DNA from: Nymphaea colorata
Taxonomy: Eukaryota > Streptophyta > Magnoliopsida > Nymphaeales > Nymphaeaceae
Length of the DNA: 64,000 bases
Direction: 5' to 3'
Assembly (NCBI RefSeq): GCF_008831285.2
Contig: NC_045144.1
Location: 25,125,716-25,189,715 of the forward strand
Shown: piece by piece, positions 11,040 through 24,856 of the stretch
How the letters are laid out: every line of letters starts with the position of its first letter
How positions within the stretch are numbered: the stretch's first letter is position 1
Program-made: the position numbers and the translations under genes
Notes under the pieces: model-generated
What the model saw: only the letters and a program-made list of their open reading frames with translations
Databases searched by the model: none
What the model was told of the DNA's origin: nothing

Positions 11040-11400
11040 CACCCTCTTATGGACGATGAAGAATGGAAGTAGGTCTGCTATACTGGTGGACGGATTGGAG
11101 GAGGAGGGCTGCGGGTGCAAAGCCATGATGGCGTTGGGTCAGTAACGCTCTCTTTCAAGTTGAGGCAGAGTAACTTGATGTTTCTTTTCAATGATGGCTG
11201 GAAGCTCGTCGCCGAGCGCAATGATCTTCGGCCTGACAAGGACCTGGTGGTGCTTCAGACATTCTGCCATGGCTCTAGTTCGCCTTTTGTGTCGAAGAAG
11301 AAGAAGGAGGAGGAGGTGTCGTCAGAGGAGGAGGAGGAGAAGAAGAAGGCAGAAAAAATGAAAAGAAGGATGGACTGGTAGAAGATGGCTTAGTGGTATG
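11040..11400 (+). pseudogene. B3-domain-like gene fragment, copy 2
   Basis: Homologous to 9102-9490 but lacking the MITE. The frame from 11115 reads VQSHDG, LMFLFNDGWKLVAERNDLRP, DLVVLQTF, as expected for the end of a B3 domain (GW..F...N.L..GD.V.F). It then runs into a Glu/Lys-rich tail (KKKKEEE, EEEEEKKK) and stops at 11381. Upstream, 10580-10850 has CAG and AAG repeats and a Lys/Gln-rich open stretch (KVKKARKKTQKQP) possibly from the same gene. No complete gene can be built. Confidence 0.4.
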
Positions 11401-11479
11401 AACGATGACAAAATGAAGAAAATGATCGCTGCTGCCATTTGGTGCACAAGAAGCGCAGGACAATCTACGCATGATCTTT

Positions 11480-13478
<1,999 letters not shown>

Positions 13479-14050
13479 CTACTTGGAGCGAAAGAGAGAA
13501 GGAAAGCGTCTTCTTTCTTTCTGCGATAGGGAGGGAATCAGGGAACACGTCTTCTCCCTGTGGGTGAGAGAGAGAGAGAGAGAGCTTTCTCTTCTTTTCT
13601 TTTCTTTCTGCTTATGTTGGAGCCAGCGGGTTGAGGAAGAGCAGCAAGGTGGTGAGACTGAGTTGTGGAGGTAAGGAAGGAACTGCAGAAAGGGGGCCAA
13701 GTTGGTAGCATCACGGCTGTGCATCGAGGAATCCGACCCATTTTCCATGAGCCTTCTCTCCGTTGTCAGGGGAACCGACTACCCACCTTCTCACTGAACA
13801 CCCCTTCCTTCCACGGTGGCCGAGGGGCCCTGCCTTCTGAAGGCGGCCGACCTTCTGACCTCCTCTTCCTCGCCGGAGGTGGCAGCGGCGCCCGTCCTGG
13901 CCTGCCCCTTGCTTGGGGAGGAGTCCGGGAAGGTTGAGTAGTTGTGTAGCCGTGGGTGTTTGCGAGAACCAAAGAAGTCCCAACAAGAGAACAGGAGAGA
14001 AAGGAAGAAAGAGCAGAGGAGCGCGGGAGAATCTTCTACCAAGAGCGAAA
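13479..14050 (+). promoter_or_regulatory. GGP 5' leader region
   Basis: A stretch much richer in GC than the AT-rich flanks precedes the GGP start. It contains a (GA)n tract at 13566-13584, a 6-codon AUG uORF (13614-13634), the ACG uORF frame (13713-13937), and an AUG frame overlapping it out of phase (13747-13797). GAG|GTAAGG at 13666-13673 resembles a splice donor, so an intron within the leader is possible. No clear TATA box was found. The reading frame of GGP itself stays open upstream to 13913 but has no ATG before 14051, which has A at -3. Confidence 0.6.
13713..13937 (+). promoter_or_regulatory. Non-AUG (ACG-start) upstream ORF in the GGP leader
   Basis: A 74-codon frame runs from ACG at 13713 to TGA at 13935-13937, ending 113 nt before the GGP start codon. 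The ACG context is ATC-ACG-G, with A at -3 and G at +4, which is the optimum for initiation at a non-AUG codon. The frame opens after a TGA at 13659 and has no ATG anywhere in it, so it could only be translated from a non-AUG codon. The peptide is rich in Gly, Arg and Pro (for example GIRPIFHEPSLRCQGNRLP and AGGGSGARPGLPLAWGG). Established knowledge: VTC2/GGP mRNAs carry a conserved ACG-initiated uORF that represses translation when ascorbate is high. Assignment here rests on position, start codon, context and length; the peptide was not aligned. Confidence 0.8.
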
Positions 14051-16907
14051 ATGCTGAGCATCAAGCGGGTTCCGACTGTGGTGTCGAATTACCAGGAGGG
14101 TTGCGGGAGGAATTGTCTTGGGAAATGCTGCCTCTTAGGTAATGTTTCTCTTTTCCTTGGAGGTTGCCGCTCTTAGTCAAATTGTTTATTTTGTTGGTGC
14201 TCTGTTAAGCTGCGTAGATCTACAACATAGGTCAAGCTATCGGTTGATTCGATAGGTCTTGATGCTGAGTCCACAGTAGTGCTAGATCGTTAACGGACTC
14301 CATTTCTTTGTTCATAATTTTGCGCTCCCAGACATGCTTATGTTTCTTCATTTGGGGAGTAGGTAGATTATGTTGCTTCATTTTGATTGAGGCAATTTGC
14401 TAAGAAGAATGACTGAAGAGTTTCAGGATGTATTAGCCTGTTGGATGGCTTGTCTTGCTTTCATCGAAGTTCTCCACAGATGGGTTGTTAGAGATTCCTT
14501 GGTTATGTTTATCCAGGAGCGAAGTTTCCTCGGTATACTTATAGGGGAGAGAAAGGCAGGAAGTATGTGGAGAACGACGGCCTCTCAGACAGGACCGGCG
14601 AGATGTCCCTGTTCGACACTCTTCTGATGGGAGAGGTATCTTAACATCAAATCATGGAGACGTTTTTCATACGTTTCCACGTTATCCTGACTTTCTAATT
14701 TCGGCGGTTGTTTTATTAAAAGTTTGATACCATATTTTTTTGTATATGATTTTCAGTGGGAAGATCGGATGAGCAGAGGCCTTTTTAGATATGATGTCAC
14801 TGCTTGCGAGACGAAGGTACCTTTTCCCTTCGGCAGCTTCTTCTTTTTCTGTTTTTTTCTCAGGGCTGATAGACCCCACAATTATGCATTAATCAGTTAT
14901 GGCTGGCTTGTTGTGGTAGCTGAACTTCTAGAATCACTGTTTTTGAGCTCTACCCAGACATTGATATCCCCAAGTCTCCTAGTTAAGATCAAACCAAACT
15001 TAAAAACAAAATAAAATGAGCTACAAGACTCCTTTGTAAAAATTTAAAGCATGAAATTTGCTTCTTATAATTCTGTTTGGAAGTTTTCCATTGCTTTTAT
15101 AGTTTAACACAAAGAGGATTAACACAAAAAAAAGTGCAAGTGGAGGCATTATTCATCTGTTCTTACGTTTGGCGTGTTTCGGTTTGTTGATAACAGGTGA
15201 TACCTGGCAAGTATGGCTTTATTGCACAGTTGAATGAGGGGCGTCATCTTAAGAAAAGGCCAACGGAGTTCAGAGTTGACAGGGTCCTGCAACCATTTGA
15301 TCCCAGTAAGTTCAATTTCACTAGGGTGGGACAAGAAGAGGTGCTCTTCCGCTTTGAAGAAGATACTGGAAGTGAAGATCATCATGCAATACAGTTCTTC
15401 CTCAACCCTCATGTATCTGCTTCTGCGAGTCCAAGTGTGATAGCGATTAATGTAAGGAACCCATTCATCATAGGCATTTATTTATTTATTTATTTTTCCT
15501 TATGGTACATTTAGGATCACTGGACAGAAGGATCATAGGATCCAATTTTCCAATCAAACTAGGATGCATGTGGCACAAAGGGAAAAACATGTGCATAGAT
15601 CAATTTGTAATGGGCACCGTATGGGGAAGCATTTGAAAAGGGAAAGATGAATTTATATCTTTTTGGATTGCTGAACAATGAGAGCAGATTGTAACTCTTC
15701 TCTGTTGCATATGGTTTTTAAAACTGCAAATATGATGCATTACAATGAATGTCTTGAGGGCATTCTTGGTATGTCTACATTTAATATTTATTGCCTTTGC
15801 AGGTTAGTCCAATAGAATATGGACATGTGCTGCTTATTCCCCGTATCTTTGATTGCCTCCCTCAAAAGATGGATAAGCAGAGTCTGTTACTTGCACTCCA
15901 CATGGCTGCAGAGGCAGCAAATCCGTTCTTTAGAGTGGGTTACAATAGCTTGGGTGCTTTTGCCACCATCAATCATCTTCACTTTCAGGTTCGTTAACAT
16001 GTACTTCATTAACTTGTGTGGTGGCTATCCTGCAATTGTTGAGCTATAGTGGTTAAGGTGTTGAATTCAGAAGCATAAGGAGGCTCTATTCATGTATGGT
16101 CACTCTTTATAGATAGTGAACCTCGTTCTGTGCATCTTGTTGATTGTCCTATTCAGTATTTTTATGGACCATCTTGTGAGTTGTGCCTGAGCACCTTCCT
16201 GGATATATGCAGGCTTACTATTTCAATATGCCTTTTCCTGTTGAGAAAGTACCAACCAGGAGGCTCTCTGGGAAATCCAAGAATGGTGTTGAGGTGCATG
16301 AGCTCCTCAACTATCCAGTTAGGGGCTTAGTTTTCCAAGGTGGAGACACTCTGCAAAACATTTGCAACCAAGTATCTTTATGCTGCATTTATCTTCAGGA
16401 AAACAACGTCCCGTTTAATCTCCTGATCTCAGACTCTGGCAAGCGTGTTTTCCTCTTCCCTCAGGTAAATAAACAATTGTTTTGATCATTACTTTGTTGT
16501 GATTCTTTTGCCCCAGAGTATTGAGAAGCAATAAAATCCTTTCTGTTAAAAAATAGTGCTATGCTGAGAAGCAAGCATTAGGAGGGGTCAGTCAGGAGTT
16601 ACTGGAGACTCAGGTGAATCCTGCTGTCTGGGAGATCAGTGGCCACATGGTGCTCAAGCGGAAACAGGACTATGAAGATGCATCTGAAGAATATGCATGG
16701 AAGCTGCTTGCTGAAGTCTCCCTGTCACAAGAGAGATTCGAAGAGGTAAAGTCGTCTGTTATGGAAGCAGCATTTGGAGACAGTGATGACACTCTGGCAA
16801 TTGAAGCGTCTGAAGAAACAGAAAGTATGTGCTTGCTCAAGGAAGTTGCAGCCAATGGGGTGCCTGGCATGGCAAGTGACGAGAAAGGGTGCCTTGTGCA
16901 TCAGTAA
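14051..16907 (+). CDS. GGP/VTC2: GDP-L-galactose phosphorylase (ascorbate biosynthesis), 7 coding exons
   Basis: Coding exons are 14051-14138, 14517-14635, 14757-14816, 15197-15451, 15803-15988, 16213-16464 and 16557-16907. They join in frame to 436 codons plus TAA, and every intron is GT-AG. The protein starts MLSIKRVPTVVSNYQ and carries CGRNCLG, RGLFRYDVTACETK, VIPGKYGF and EFRVDRVLQPFD, all typical of VTC2/VTC5. The HIT-type motif HLHFQ ends exon 5 (about residues 232-236); the middle His is the expected nucleophile. Known role: GDP-L-galactose + Pi to L-galactose-1-phosphate + GDP, the main control step of the Smirnoff-Wheeler route, in cytosol and nucleus. Length is close to the 442 residues of Arabidopsis VTC2. 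Exon 2 (GAKFPRYTYRGEKGRKYVEN and on) is the least conserved part. The intron 6 acceptor (AAAAATAG) has a weak pyrimidine tract. Regulation is probably through the leader uORF frame at 13713. The 3' end probably uses AATAAA at 17127. Confidence 0.95.
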
Positions 16908-17126
16908 TATGATATATAGGTGTCTGGGTGTCCCTTGTTCTGTTGATGTTAATGTGTGCTCTTGTAGGTAATGTTCCTCCTTGGTAGATAGATATGCATG
17001 TTGTCTTTGTGCATTCACATGCTTTCTCTTTTGACCTTATGGCCCTCTGCTCTAGTGGCGTGGCCTCTTATCGCTGGAAGTCTTTGTTGACTTCTCAAAC
17101 TTGGCTGTGACTATGGCTGATGTATA

Positions 17127-17132
17127 AATAAA
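17127..17132 (+). terminator. Candidate polyadenylation signal of GGP
   Basis: AATAAA lies 220 nt after the GGP stop codon, in sequence with no other feature. This is the usual distance for a plant 3' UTR, but the cleavage site cannot be seen. Confidence 0.45.
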
Positions 17133-17439
17133 ATGGCTGCTAAATGGTGTGGTTTCATAGTACAAGTATGTATACGATTATTGGTTGGTGGTAATTCCCC
17201 AGTACCTTTAATAAGCTGACATGTTTTCCATTTAGAAATGGTGGCATTTCTTTTTCTTTTTTATGTCTCTTTCACAGAGAGCCTAGCTGCTCCTTTAAGC
17301 TTGTAATGGTGTTGGTCTCAATGTTCAGTATCGGTTCTGCATCGTATCTTTTGTCGTATCGGCTGAGAGAGGACGATGATTTTTTTGCCATTATTAGCGG
17401 TACGTTTTGGTATGTAAAAATATAAATAATACTATTTTG

Positions 17440-17472
<33 letters not shown>

Positions 17473-17984
17473 GAGTCTATGCAAGGCTGTATCGGCTGAT
17501 ACGGATCAATATGGGAGGAAAAGAGGTCCCATATAGGCTTGAGATTCAGAAGGGGCCTTTTCTGGAATGGGGCTTTCCAGGCCTCTTCTGTTTTGTTTTA
17601 CAGATAAGAGCCATGTAAACATCCGTTCGTTTTAGCTGCAGACTTGAGGAGATGATTCATGGGTTTAGGAAATTCAGTAAGTCGGTGTAATAATTGGATG
17701 TTACTCTCTTGTGAACAGGATGGAAGTTATGTTTATATTGATCAAATGTTCGAAACAGATCACAGCATTGACTCTCTTCTTGTCAGGAAGTGCCAACAAT
17801 TTTGTAGTAATTTAGTTCTAAACTTTTCTGTTCACACTTTCTTGTTGGACTGAACTGTGATATTGTGATGCTGGCATTCTAAGGAGCGTACAACATCTGA
17901 GATGAAGATCCTCATGCTTTTAACACAAGGATTTAAAATTATACCTTCTTAAACAATACACCGAACATATCAAGTCTGAGATGA

Positions 17985-18100
17985 GATCCTTAGCATGTGT
18001 TTGACTTAGAGGAACGCAAGAGAGGAGATCCTTAGCATGTGTTTGACTTAGAGGAACGCAAGAGAGGAGATCCTTAGCATGTGTTCGACTTCTTGGAACG
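17985..18100. repeat. 42-bp minisatellite, 2 full copies and a diverged third
   Basis: Units begin at 17985, 18027 and 18069, each with GATCCTTAGCATGTGTT. The first two are identical over 42 bp; the third changes after 18 bp. Confidence 0.92.
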
Positions 18101-18295
18101 TGCTGGAATGGAATGGCCCGTCTGATGTTCCCAAAAACAGAAATCAAACATTCCTTTAGGTTCATTAACCGGAGATCCTTAGCTTGACAGATGATCAATT
18201 GTGGTTTGAATCTCTTGCAACATCATATCCATCGACTTAAGATCCTTGGCTTTCAAATGCCGGTTTCATGTTCGACTTTTGTCCTGCCCAAGGGT

Positions 18296-18722
18296 TAGGG
18301 CTGCACACAAGCTGAGTCGAGCTCGAGTTTGGCCTAACTTGAGATCAATTCGTCTCGGAAAAATCAAACCCAAGTTGAGCTAGATAAAACAAGCTCGAGT
18401 TCAACTCGATGTACAACGTCGAGTTCGAACTCAAGTCGTTTAATTTGTTTAACTCATTTATATTAAGCATATTTCATTTCTTTGAACTCGTTAACTGGAT
18501 TAACTAGTTTAGTTGTTATTCATTTAACTATTCTCTGATTATAATTCATCATTCATTATATAGTTGAGCTGAATCGAGTTTTAAACGATTTGAGTTCTTA
18601 CAACTCAAACTCTACTCATTTACCATTTTCAGCATACATTTGAACTCGATTTTGACTCTTTTATAAATGAGTCGAGTTTTGACGAGCGAGTTCTAGTCAA
18701 GCTCGAATTGGCTCAATTCAAG
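18296..18722. mobile_element. GAGCTCGAG-family hAT-like element, degraded
   Basis: Starts TAGGGCTGCACACAAGC, matching the left terminus of the element at 41951, and has many internal GAGTCGAG and CTCGAGTT words. The right end (GGCTCAATTCAAGCACTA) is degraded and no target duplication is seen. Confidence 0.55.
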
Positions 18723-19207
18723 CACTAACTTACTGTAATGGAGTCTCATCTTGCATTCCAGTGTATTTTGTGCTTAAATAATGAGTAAACCAAGGCAAGA
18801 AATGAGAATCCAATTATATAATATTTTGGTAGATTACCCCAACTTTTTGCACTTCGTAAATGAGTAAGATTCTGATTTGTCAAAGACATATGAAATCAGA
18901 TCTTGTATAGTTGAAGAAGCACTTAACGGCAAACTGATTATATTCTTTGGCCATTTCACGAGCACCACACATTTATTTTTAGCTACTTTTTAAAATATTT
19001 TAGGATCTTTATTTGTTATTATTTTTTATTTATTTTGTGTTTTCAAAACTAAACTTTTCACCGATCACCTCAAACAGTGAACCGGCCGATTCACCGAATC
19101 TGCAGCTTCACCGATTTGATCAAGGAACCGACTTTTACATTATTAGACCTACCTCATATTGGTGGACCTTCTTTTCTAAAGCTAATTATGCAATCAGCAG
19201 AATTTTA

Positions 19208-19451
19208 CGGGGGCGTTTGATTACTCTGGATTTAAAATCCATGGTTCCAATGTACCTGTCATGTTGTCATGGCAAAAAGATCTATGGTGAAACCCATGGT
19301 TCATCAAACTAATAGGACAAACGTAAGATCAACACTTAAAAGGTCCTTTTTTTTATTCGAAAAATGTTGGATTTAAGATAAGAAAGAGAAGGGCTTGATC
19401 TTAAATCCACGGTTCTAAAATCTTAATGACATCAAATCAGAGGTTGTCAAA
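19208..19451. mobile_element. GGCGTTTGATTA MITE family, copy 1
   Basis: Begins GGGGGCGTTTGATTACTC and shares ATCCATGGTT, AAGATC and CTTAAATCCA words in order with 20198-20570 and 41879-42654 (inverted). Ends are approximate. Confidence 0.5.
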
Positions 19452-19645
19452 CTCTCTTTGAAATTTTATTATTATTATTATTTACATTTGAGTGTTGAAG
19501 CACATTAGGCCAAAATTTTTAGACTGCTCGGAGTCGTGTAGTGCAATTGGTTAGGCCGGTGGCTGGTAGACGGCAAGTCACACATTTAAGTCTATATTTT
19601 GGCGTTGGAAAAGTTGGCTCGAATGGACATGAATTAGCAAATGCC

Positions 19646-19647
<2 letters not shown>

Positions 19648-19703
<56 letters not shown>

Positions 19704-19714
19704 TATATATATAT
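19648..19714. repeat. (TA)n microsatellite, interrupted
   Basis: A TA run broken by two TT steps near its right end. Confidence 0.95.
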
Positions 19715-20197
19715 GTCCTACTTATTAACACTGTCGGCCTCCATTATTACAGAAGATACATGATGAAATATGGCACCAAGATCTGTGCGCACTATAATTC
19801 CGACCACTTGAGAATGCCGGAACTTGGGCCGGAGAAGTTGCCTTCAACGACTAAAGAATTCCGGCCAAGTTGATGAAAACGAGATCAAACGCAAGGGTCC
19901 ACGGAGACGGAAGGAACAAGGAAAGTTCATGGGGGCACAGCGATTGCAGTACGGATGAGTTGGTCTCCTGCTGAGAAAAGGGCGGACAATTTTCTTGATC
20001 TTCTAGAAAGATCAACACCAATTATGGTTCCCTATAACGAGCATCTCTGCCTTAGTGCCTTGCTGTTTTGTCGCTTGATTTTTAGGTTCTAATGGAAGCA
20101 ATAAAGTTTTGTCAAGTAATAATTGTTCCAACTAAGTAGCCGGGAAGATAACTTGATGAATTAGCTTGATTACTTTAACAAAGAACTTTGCTTACGA

Positions 20198-20570
20198 GGC
20201 ATTTCATTACTCCGAGTTTGAAACCTATGGATCTGATGTGGTATGATTTAGTTGATACGACAAAAGATCCATAGTAAAATCTATTGTTCATCACACATTT
20301 TTGCATTGAAAAAAGGTCGGATTAAAAATTGGAGGGAAAGGCTCTGATCTTAAATCCATGGATTTCAAATACAGGGATCTCAAATCCAAAGCTATTAAAT
20401 ATCTCATTCCGGTGTGTCGCAGTGATCTGGACCTCAAATCCATGGATTTAAGGTCACCTCCTCATCCTCCTAGTCTGACCTTAAATCTGCAGGATTTAAG
20501 ATCAACGATCCTCAGTTCATTTAAAATAATGAGGATCTTACAAAGCACACCACCTTTTAATGCAGCCTAG
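20198..20570. mobile_element. GGCGTTTGATTA MITE family, copy 2
   Basis: Starts GGCATTTCATTACTCCGAG, then AAAGATCCATAGTAAAA and TCTTAAATCCATGGATTT, parallel to copy 1. The tail has extra repeats of AAATCCATGGATTT. No target duplication was identified. Confidence 0.45.
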
Positions 20571-22030
20571 AATATGAGACCCAAAGCTAAATCAAACGCT
20601 ATCTTAATATATTGAGAGGGGGCATTGGTTAATTCAAAAAAAAAAAACACCAAGGAGCATCTATAACACAGAATTTTATTAGTAAATAAATTATTAATAT
20701 ATACGAGTTTAATATGTTGAGCGATTAACTGACATGAGTTTAAGGATTGCTGGATGTTTAAACTGGATTTTAAAAACTATGTTTCATATGTCGTTTTAGT
20801 TTTCTTTCAAAGCTGAAACCCAAAAAAAAAAAATTATCCCTTTTACTTTTTTGATTAAAATTAAATTTGATTTTAATAAATCTTTTGAAAAAGATAATCA
20901 TGACATTTCAACATATTTCTAGTTATATGTTTTAAAATATGACAATATAAGTAAATATTAGGACTATAAAAATATAATAATACTAATAATTAAACCTGCA
21001 AAACTATATTAGACTTTATAAAGAACATGATATTCAAAGCAGACTGTCTCCATCAAACTATTTTAAATACATTGTCTATTACCAACTCACTTTGATTGAA
21101 GCTTTGAGGGTCAGAGGACAAAATCCCAGGCCCAGCGACTGTCTCCATCCTACTGCAACGGTGCCCGCGGCCTTTGGAGATATTATCTCACAGCTTCCTC
21201 CAAAAAAAAAAAAAGAAAGAAAAAAACTAACAGAAAGCAAGGTGATGAGGTTAGTCAGAAAAGCGTGGCTCCCTCCTGCTTCACTTTTTCACATTGGATT
21301 CCCAAGATGTGAACAACCATGGCAGAGAAGGCTGCTCTATCTTTGGCTTCTTACATTTGACCCCACCTTAAGATCAGTTGTCTCTGAATCTCGCTACCAA
21401 CATTGGATGCTTGAAGAAAGCAATAAGCAGCTTGATAGATTTTGCTGCGGCTGCTTCTGCTGCTGCTGCTGCTGCTTCTCTCTCTCTCGATCTATCTATC
21501 TATCTATATCATGCACATAATTCATGTTTATTATGCTTATAAGATATGATTTCTACATTGATTTTCTATAGTTTTTCTCCTAATGCACACAGTTTTTGAC
21601 GTTCATTAAGCAATGAGCATCCTTCTCTACAATTGGCTTCGCGGGAAGTAGCTGGAGAATAGATGAATCAACTTTAACTTTAAAGCTAAGAAGACTCAAG
21701 TTTAAAGCTCCAATTCGAACAACTTTGGACAAATCTTTCTGTTTCTATGATGTTGAAATGGTGAGAAAATATAAGTAGGAAGAGTTATATATCCTAAAAG
21801 CAATTAGGTCAAGGACAACGATATCAGCGGCTTAAATTCTATTATGGTAGTGCTTTTTATGAGATTTATCTAGGTATGATCATGACAGTGATTCCTTAAT
21901 TAAAAAACATATATTAACTCGACCTTTTTTCAAGTTTAAATATGTTTTTTGGTCACAAATGTCTCAAGAAACCAACTTGAATTAAAACATGATCTTGTGG
22001 ACATGCAATTAGCAAGTTTACTTTTTATTG

Positions 22031-22061
<31 letters not shown>

Positions 22062-22832
22062 CATGTAATTTGCATGTTTATATATAGTTACATGATTTTC
22101 AGTGCTGTAACTGGCATAAGTGCAGCAGGCCGGTTAAATTAATGCCAGTCAAAATGGGTTTTCTCAGTCAAAAAATTAATAAAAAAAAAAAAGACATCAC
22201 ATTTCGAGGAGGATTACTGATGAAGTCCTCGAATTTAAAGAATTTAAATATTAAAAGGAGATTTATTATATGGGAACCTTGCCAATGTCTGGGTTTATTA
22301 GAACTAATTAAATGACTAGTAAATGTTATGTGTTTCATTGTTTAATAGTAAAACAAATCTTTTATAACTTCTATGGTCATGGTGTGTTTCTAGAGGCACA
22401 GTGTCTAATAGAAATTGTTTTTTACTTTTCACTCTTGGTAAGGACTTTGAAAGAAATAGATGAAGACTTCTTTGACCGATCAAACTTACCAGCAAAGGGC
22501 CCGCCGAGAGTTGAAATATTATTTTTTAAACTAATTCTTGCACGTTATTTGTTTGCTTTTTTAAAATAATATTTGTCAGTATTTTTGGCCCATTTGCAAT
22601 TGATTCAGATTAATTGGTCAATTGCTAAATTTTCAGTCCTGCTGATTTCAGCCCTGCAGATTTTACCGAGACTTCCGATGTGATATTTTTTTTATAAATT
22701 TTTATGCAATATGTGCCAAAAATCAATTAGGATAACTACTACAAGTTTATTGCACCATATTATGGAAATAAAATATAATAATGCTCATGTATTAAAAATA
22801 AACTTGTAAAGCTGCATGCCTAAAAATCAATT
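20571..22832. other. Intergenic, no gene supported
   Basis: AT-rich with short TA and CT runs. The open stretch at 21092-21520 ends in a CTG repeat and CT tract and has no known domain. Confidence 0.4.
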
Positions 22833-23767
22833 TGTGACGCCCCACAAAGGGTTTTGAAAACCCTCTCCATATTTCTTTGTTCCCCCTGCTTTCTCTTTCT
22901 CTCTCTTTATCTGTATATATATATATATATAAAAGTGACGTGTGGCTATCAATTCAAATTGGTTTGCTAGTTCAACCCGACTCTTGTAACACTTCTTCAG
23001 AAAACCCTAAGGGGTGGTAGCGTACTGAGCCGTAAGGTGGTTTGACTCTTCTGAGAACTCAAGTTTGAGTTTTGGTATAGTCACTGTCACGTCTCAGTGC
23101 ACTTTACCTGTAACCTATAAAAGGGTCCGAAGCATACTGTATGAAAACCCATACAAGCAAACACAAGAAGGACCAGTGACCTCTCTTAAAGGCGGTGGAA
23201 TCAATCACTCACCGTTAAAAAAAAAAATACTTCATGACAGAATTAATTCCCCATTAAATAGATTCAATTATGATATTTTCTCCGTCTGTACCATTATTAC
23301 CGACCTAGATTCGAACGAGATCTTGTTACATCAACTTGGAAGTGGTAAGTTATTCATGAGATATAATACAAACAACTGCTTTATATTTTAATATATAAAA
23401 GAAGTGTTAGTTTAATAATAATATATGCAACAAATAACTGATTCATATATATTAATATTTAGAAATACAATCGTTCATAAAGATGCTGGGGATGTTTATT
23501 TATCTAATGAATCTTTGAGCTTAGCACGGATTCAGATAAAATATGATTATTATTTTGTTTTTTTGTGTTCGTACCTAATATGTGGATATGTTTTCTCCTT
23601 TTCTTTTGTGGGGCGCACGGTACTCATGTGAAGCAAACAGAGGATGCCTGTCATGGTCGTTCGACCCATCCAGCTATCTCCTTCAATATTTAATACCATT
23701 GTTGTTTCCTTGTTTTGTTTTTTTTATTCGTAAAGAAAAAAAAAACAAATATTTTAGTTCAGCAACA
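22833..23767 (+). mobile_element. Candidate solo LTR, 935 bp
   Basis: The segment starts TGTGACGCCCCACAAAG, a gypsy-like LTR start, and ends GTTCAGCAACA. CAATT flanks it at 22828-22832 and 23768-23772. CTATAAAAG near 23116 could be the TATA box. A 5-bp match can arise by chance over this distance, so the right end is provisional. Confidence 0.45.
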
Positions 23768-23919
23768 CAATTCGTACTTATGAATATAATTTAAAAAATG
23801 ACGGCTCATCGACAATAATGCAGGGAAAGTTATATATGACTCGAATGCCTGGTAAGAAATATTTGACGAAAAAACACTTTTTTTAATTGAGATGAATAAT
23901 AATATGCAAATATCTACAC

Positions 23920-23957
<38 letters not shown>

Positions 23958-24148
23958 TGAGTGAAAGATAGCTTTGGTTATGTAAAGACACTCAATCATT
24001 TAACCAAAACGGTTCATTATCGTTCGAAAAAAAAGTGTAAACTAATATTAGATTTTTTCTTAGATTTCTCTTAACCGTCAATTATGTTGAAATCGAATGA
24101 TGCTAATTAGATTGCTAAGTGCCTTTAAAATGCTAGAGTCGCCATTTA

Positions 24149-24151
<3 letters not shown>

Positions 24152-24205
<54 letters not shown>
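24152..24205. repeat. (TA)n microsatellite
   Basis: A 54-bp uninterrupted run, the longest of several within 22.0-24.5 kb. A (GA)n tract follows at about 24500-24521. Confidence 0.97.
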
Positions 24206-24208
<3 letters not shown>

Positions 24209-24856
24209 CCATTTAATTTGTAAACGAATCTCGGCGGGAAGACAATTTATTGTCCATGCCGACATGCACGCTCTCTCCTCTTAACCTTATCGGTTTCAGT
24301 ACGTGGTGTTCTTAAATATTAAAAAAAAATACGAAGAATAATTTGTTAAAAAGTTGTATATGTAATTCTCTCAACTATCCATCTGCTTTACATGTACGGC
24401 TTTGGTTAAATGGTTGGGTAATTGTAGATAACTGGAATCATCATTCACTTAACTATATATATATATATATATATTATAGCATGCAACTTGAAGGATATAA
24501 GAGAGAGAGAGAGAGAGAGAGAAAGCCATCTTGTAACCCTAAAAATGTCCAATAGACTAAGCATTTTTTTTTTAGTTTTCTTGGCTGTAATGAGAAGCAT
24601 GTGGGCAGCATTGTCGGGTTTGGTGGAATCTCATAACATCTGCTTATCTAATTGTCATTATTATAAGTTCTGCTCCATTATCTGAATCAAGGCCCACTTT
24701 ATGAGGTGCCCAAAGTCCAGGGAAAGCCCACTTTGCCTGACCCGACAACTGGGTAGGGTTTTGCTTCAACGGTATAATAGCATCCACTCATATGGTGAAG
24801 ACCTGCGTGGACCCAGATCAAGTTTTTGTTTGGATCTGAGTTTGGTCTCAATTTGG

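Noticed and set aside
13711-14064. Long minus-strand open frames opposite the GGP leader
   Set aside because: They lie in GC-rich DNA where stops are rare, have no known domain, and overlap the plus-strand uORF frame and GGP start.
21092-21520. 142-codon open stretch ending in a Cys run
   Set aside because: The Cys run is a CTG microsatellite and the rest has no known motif.
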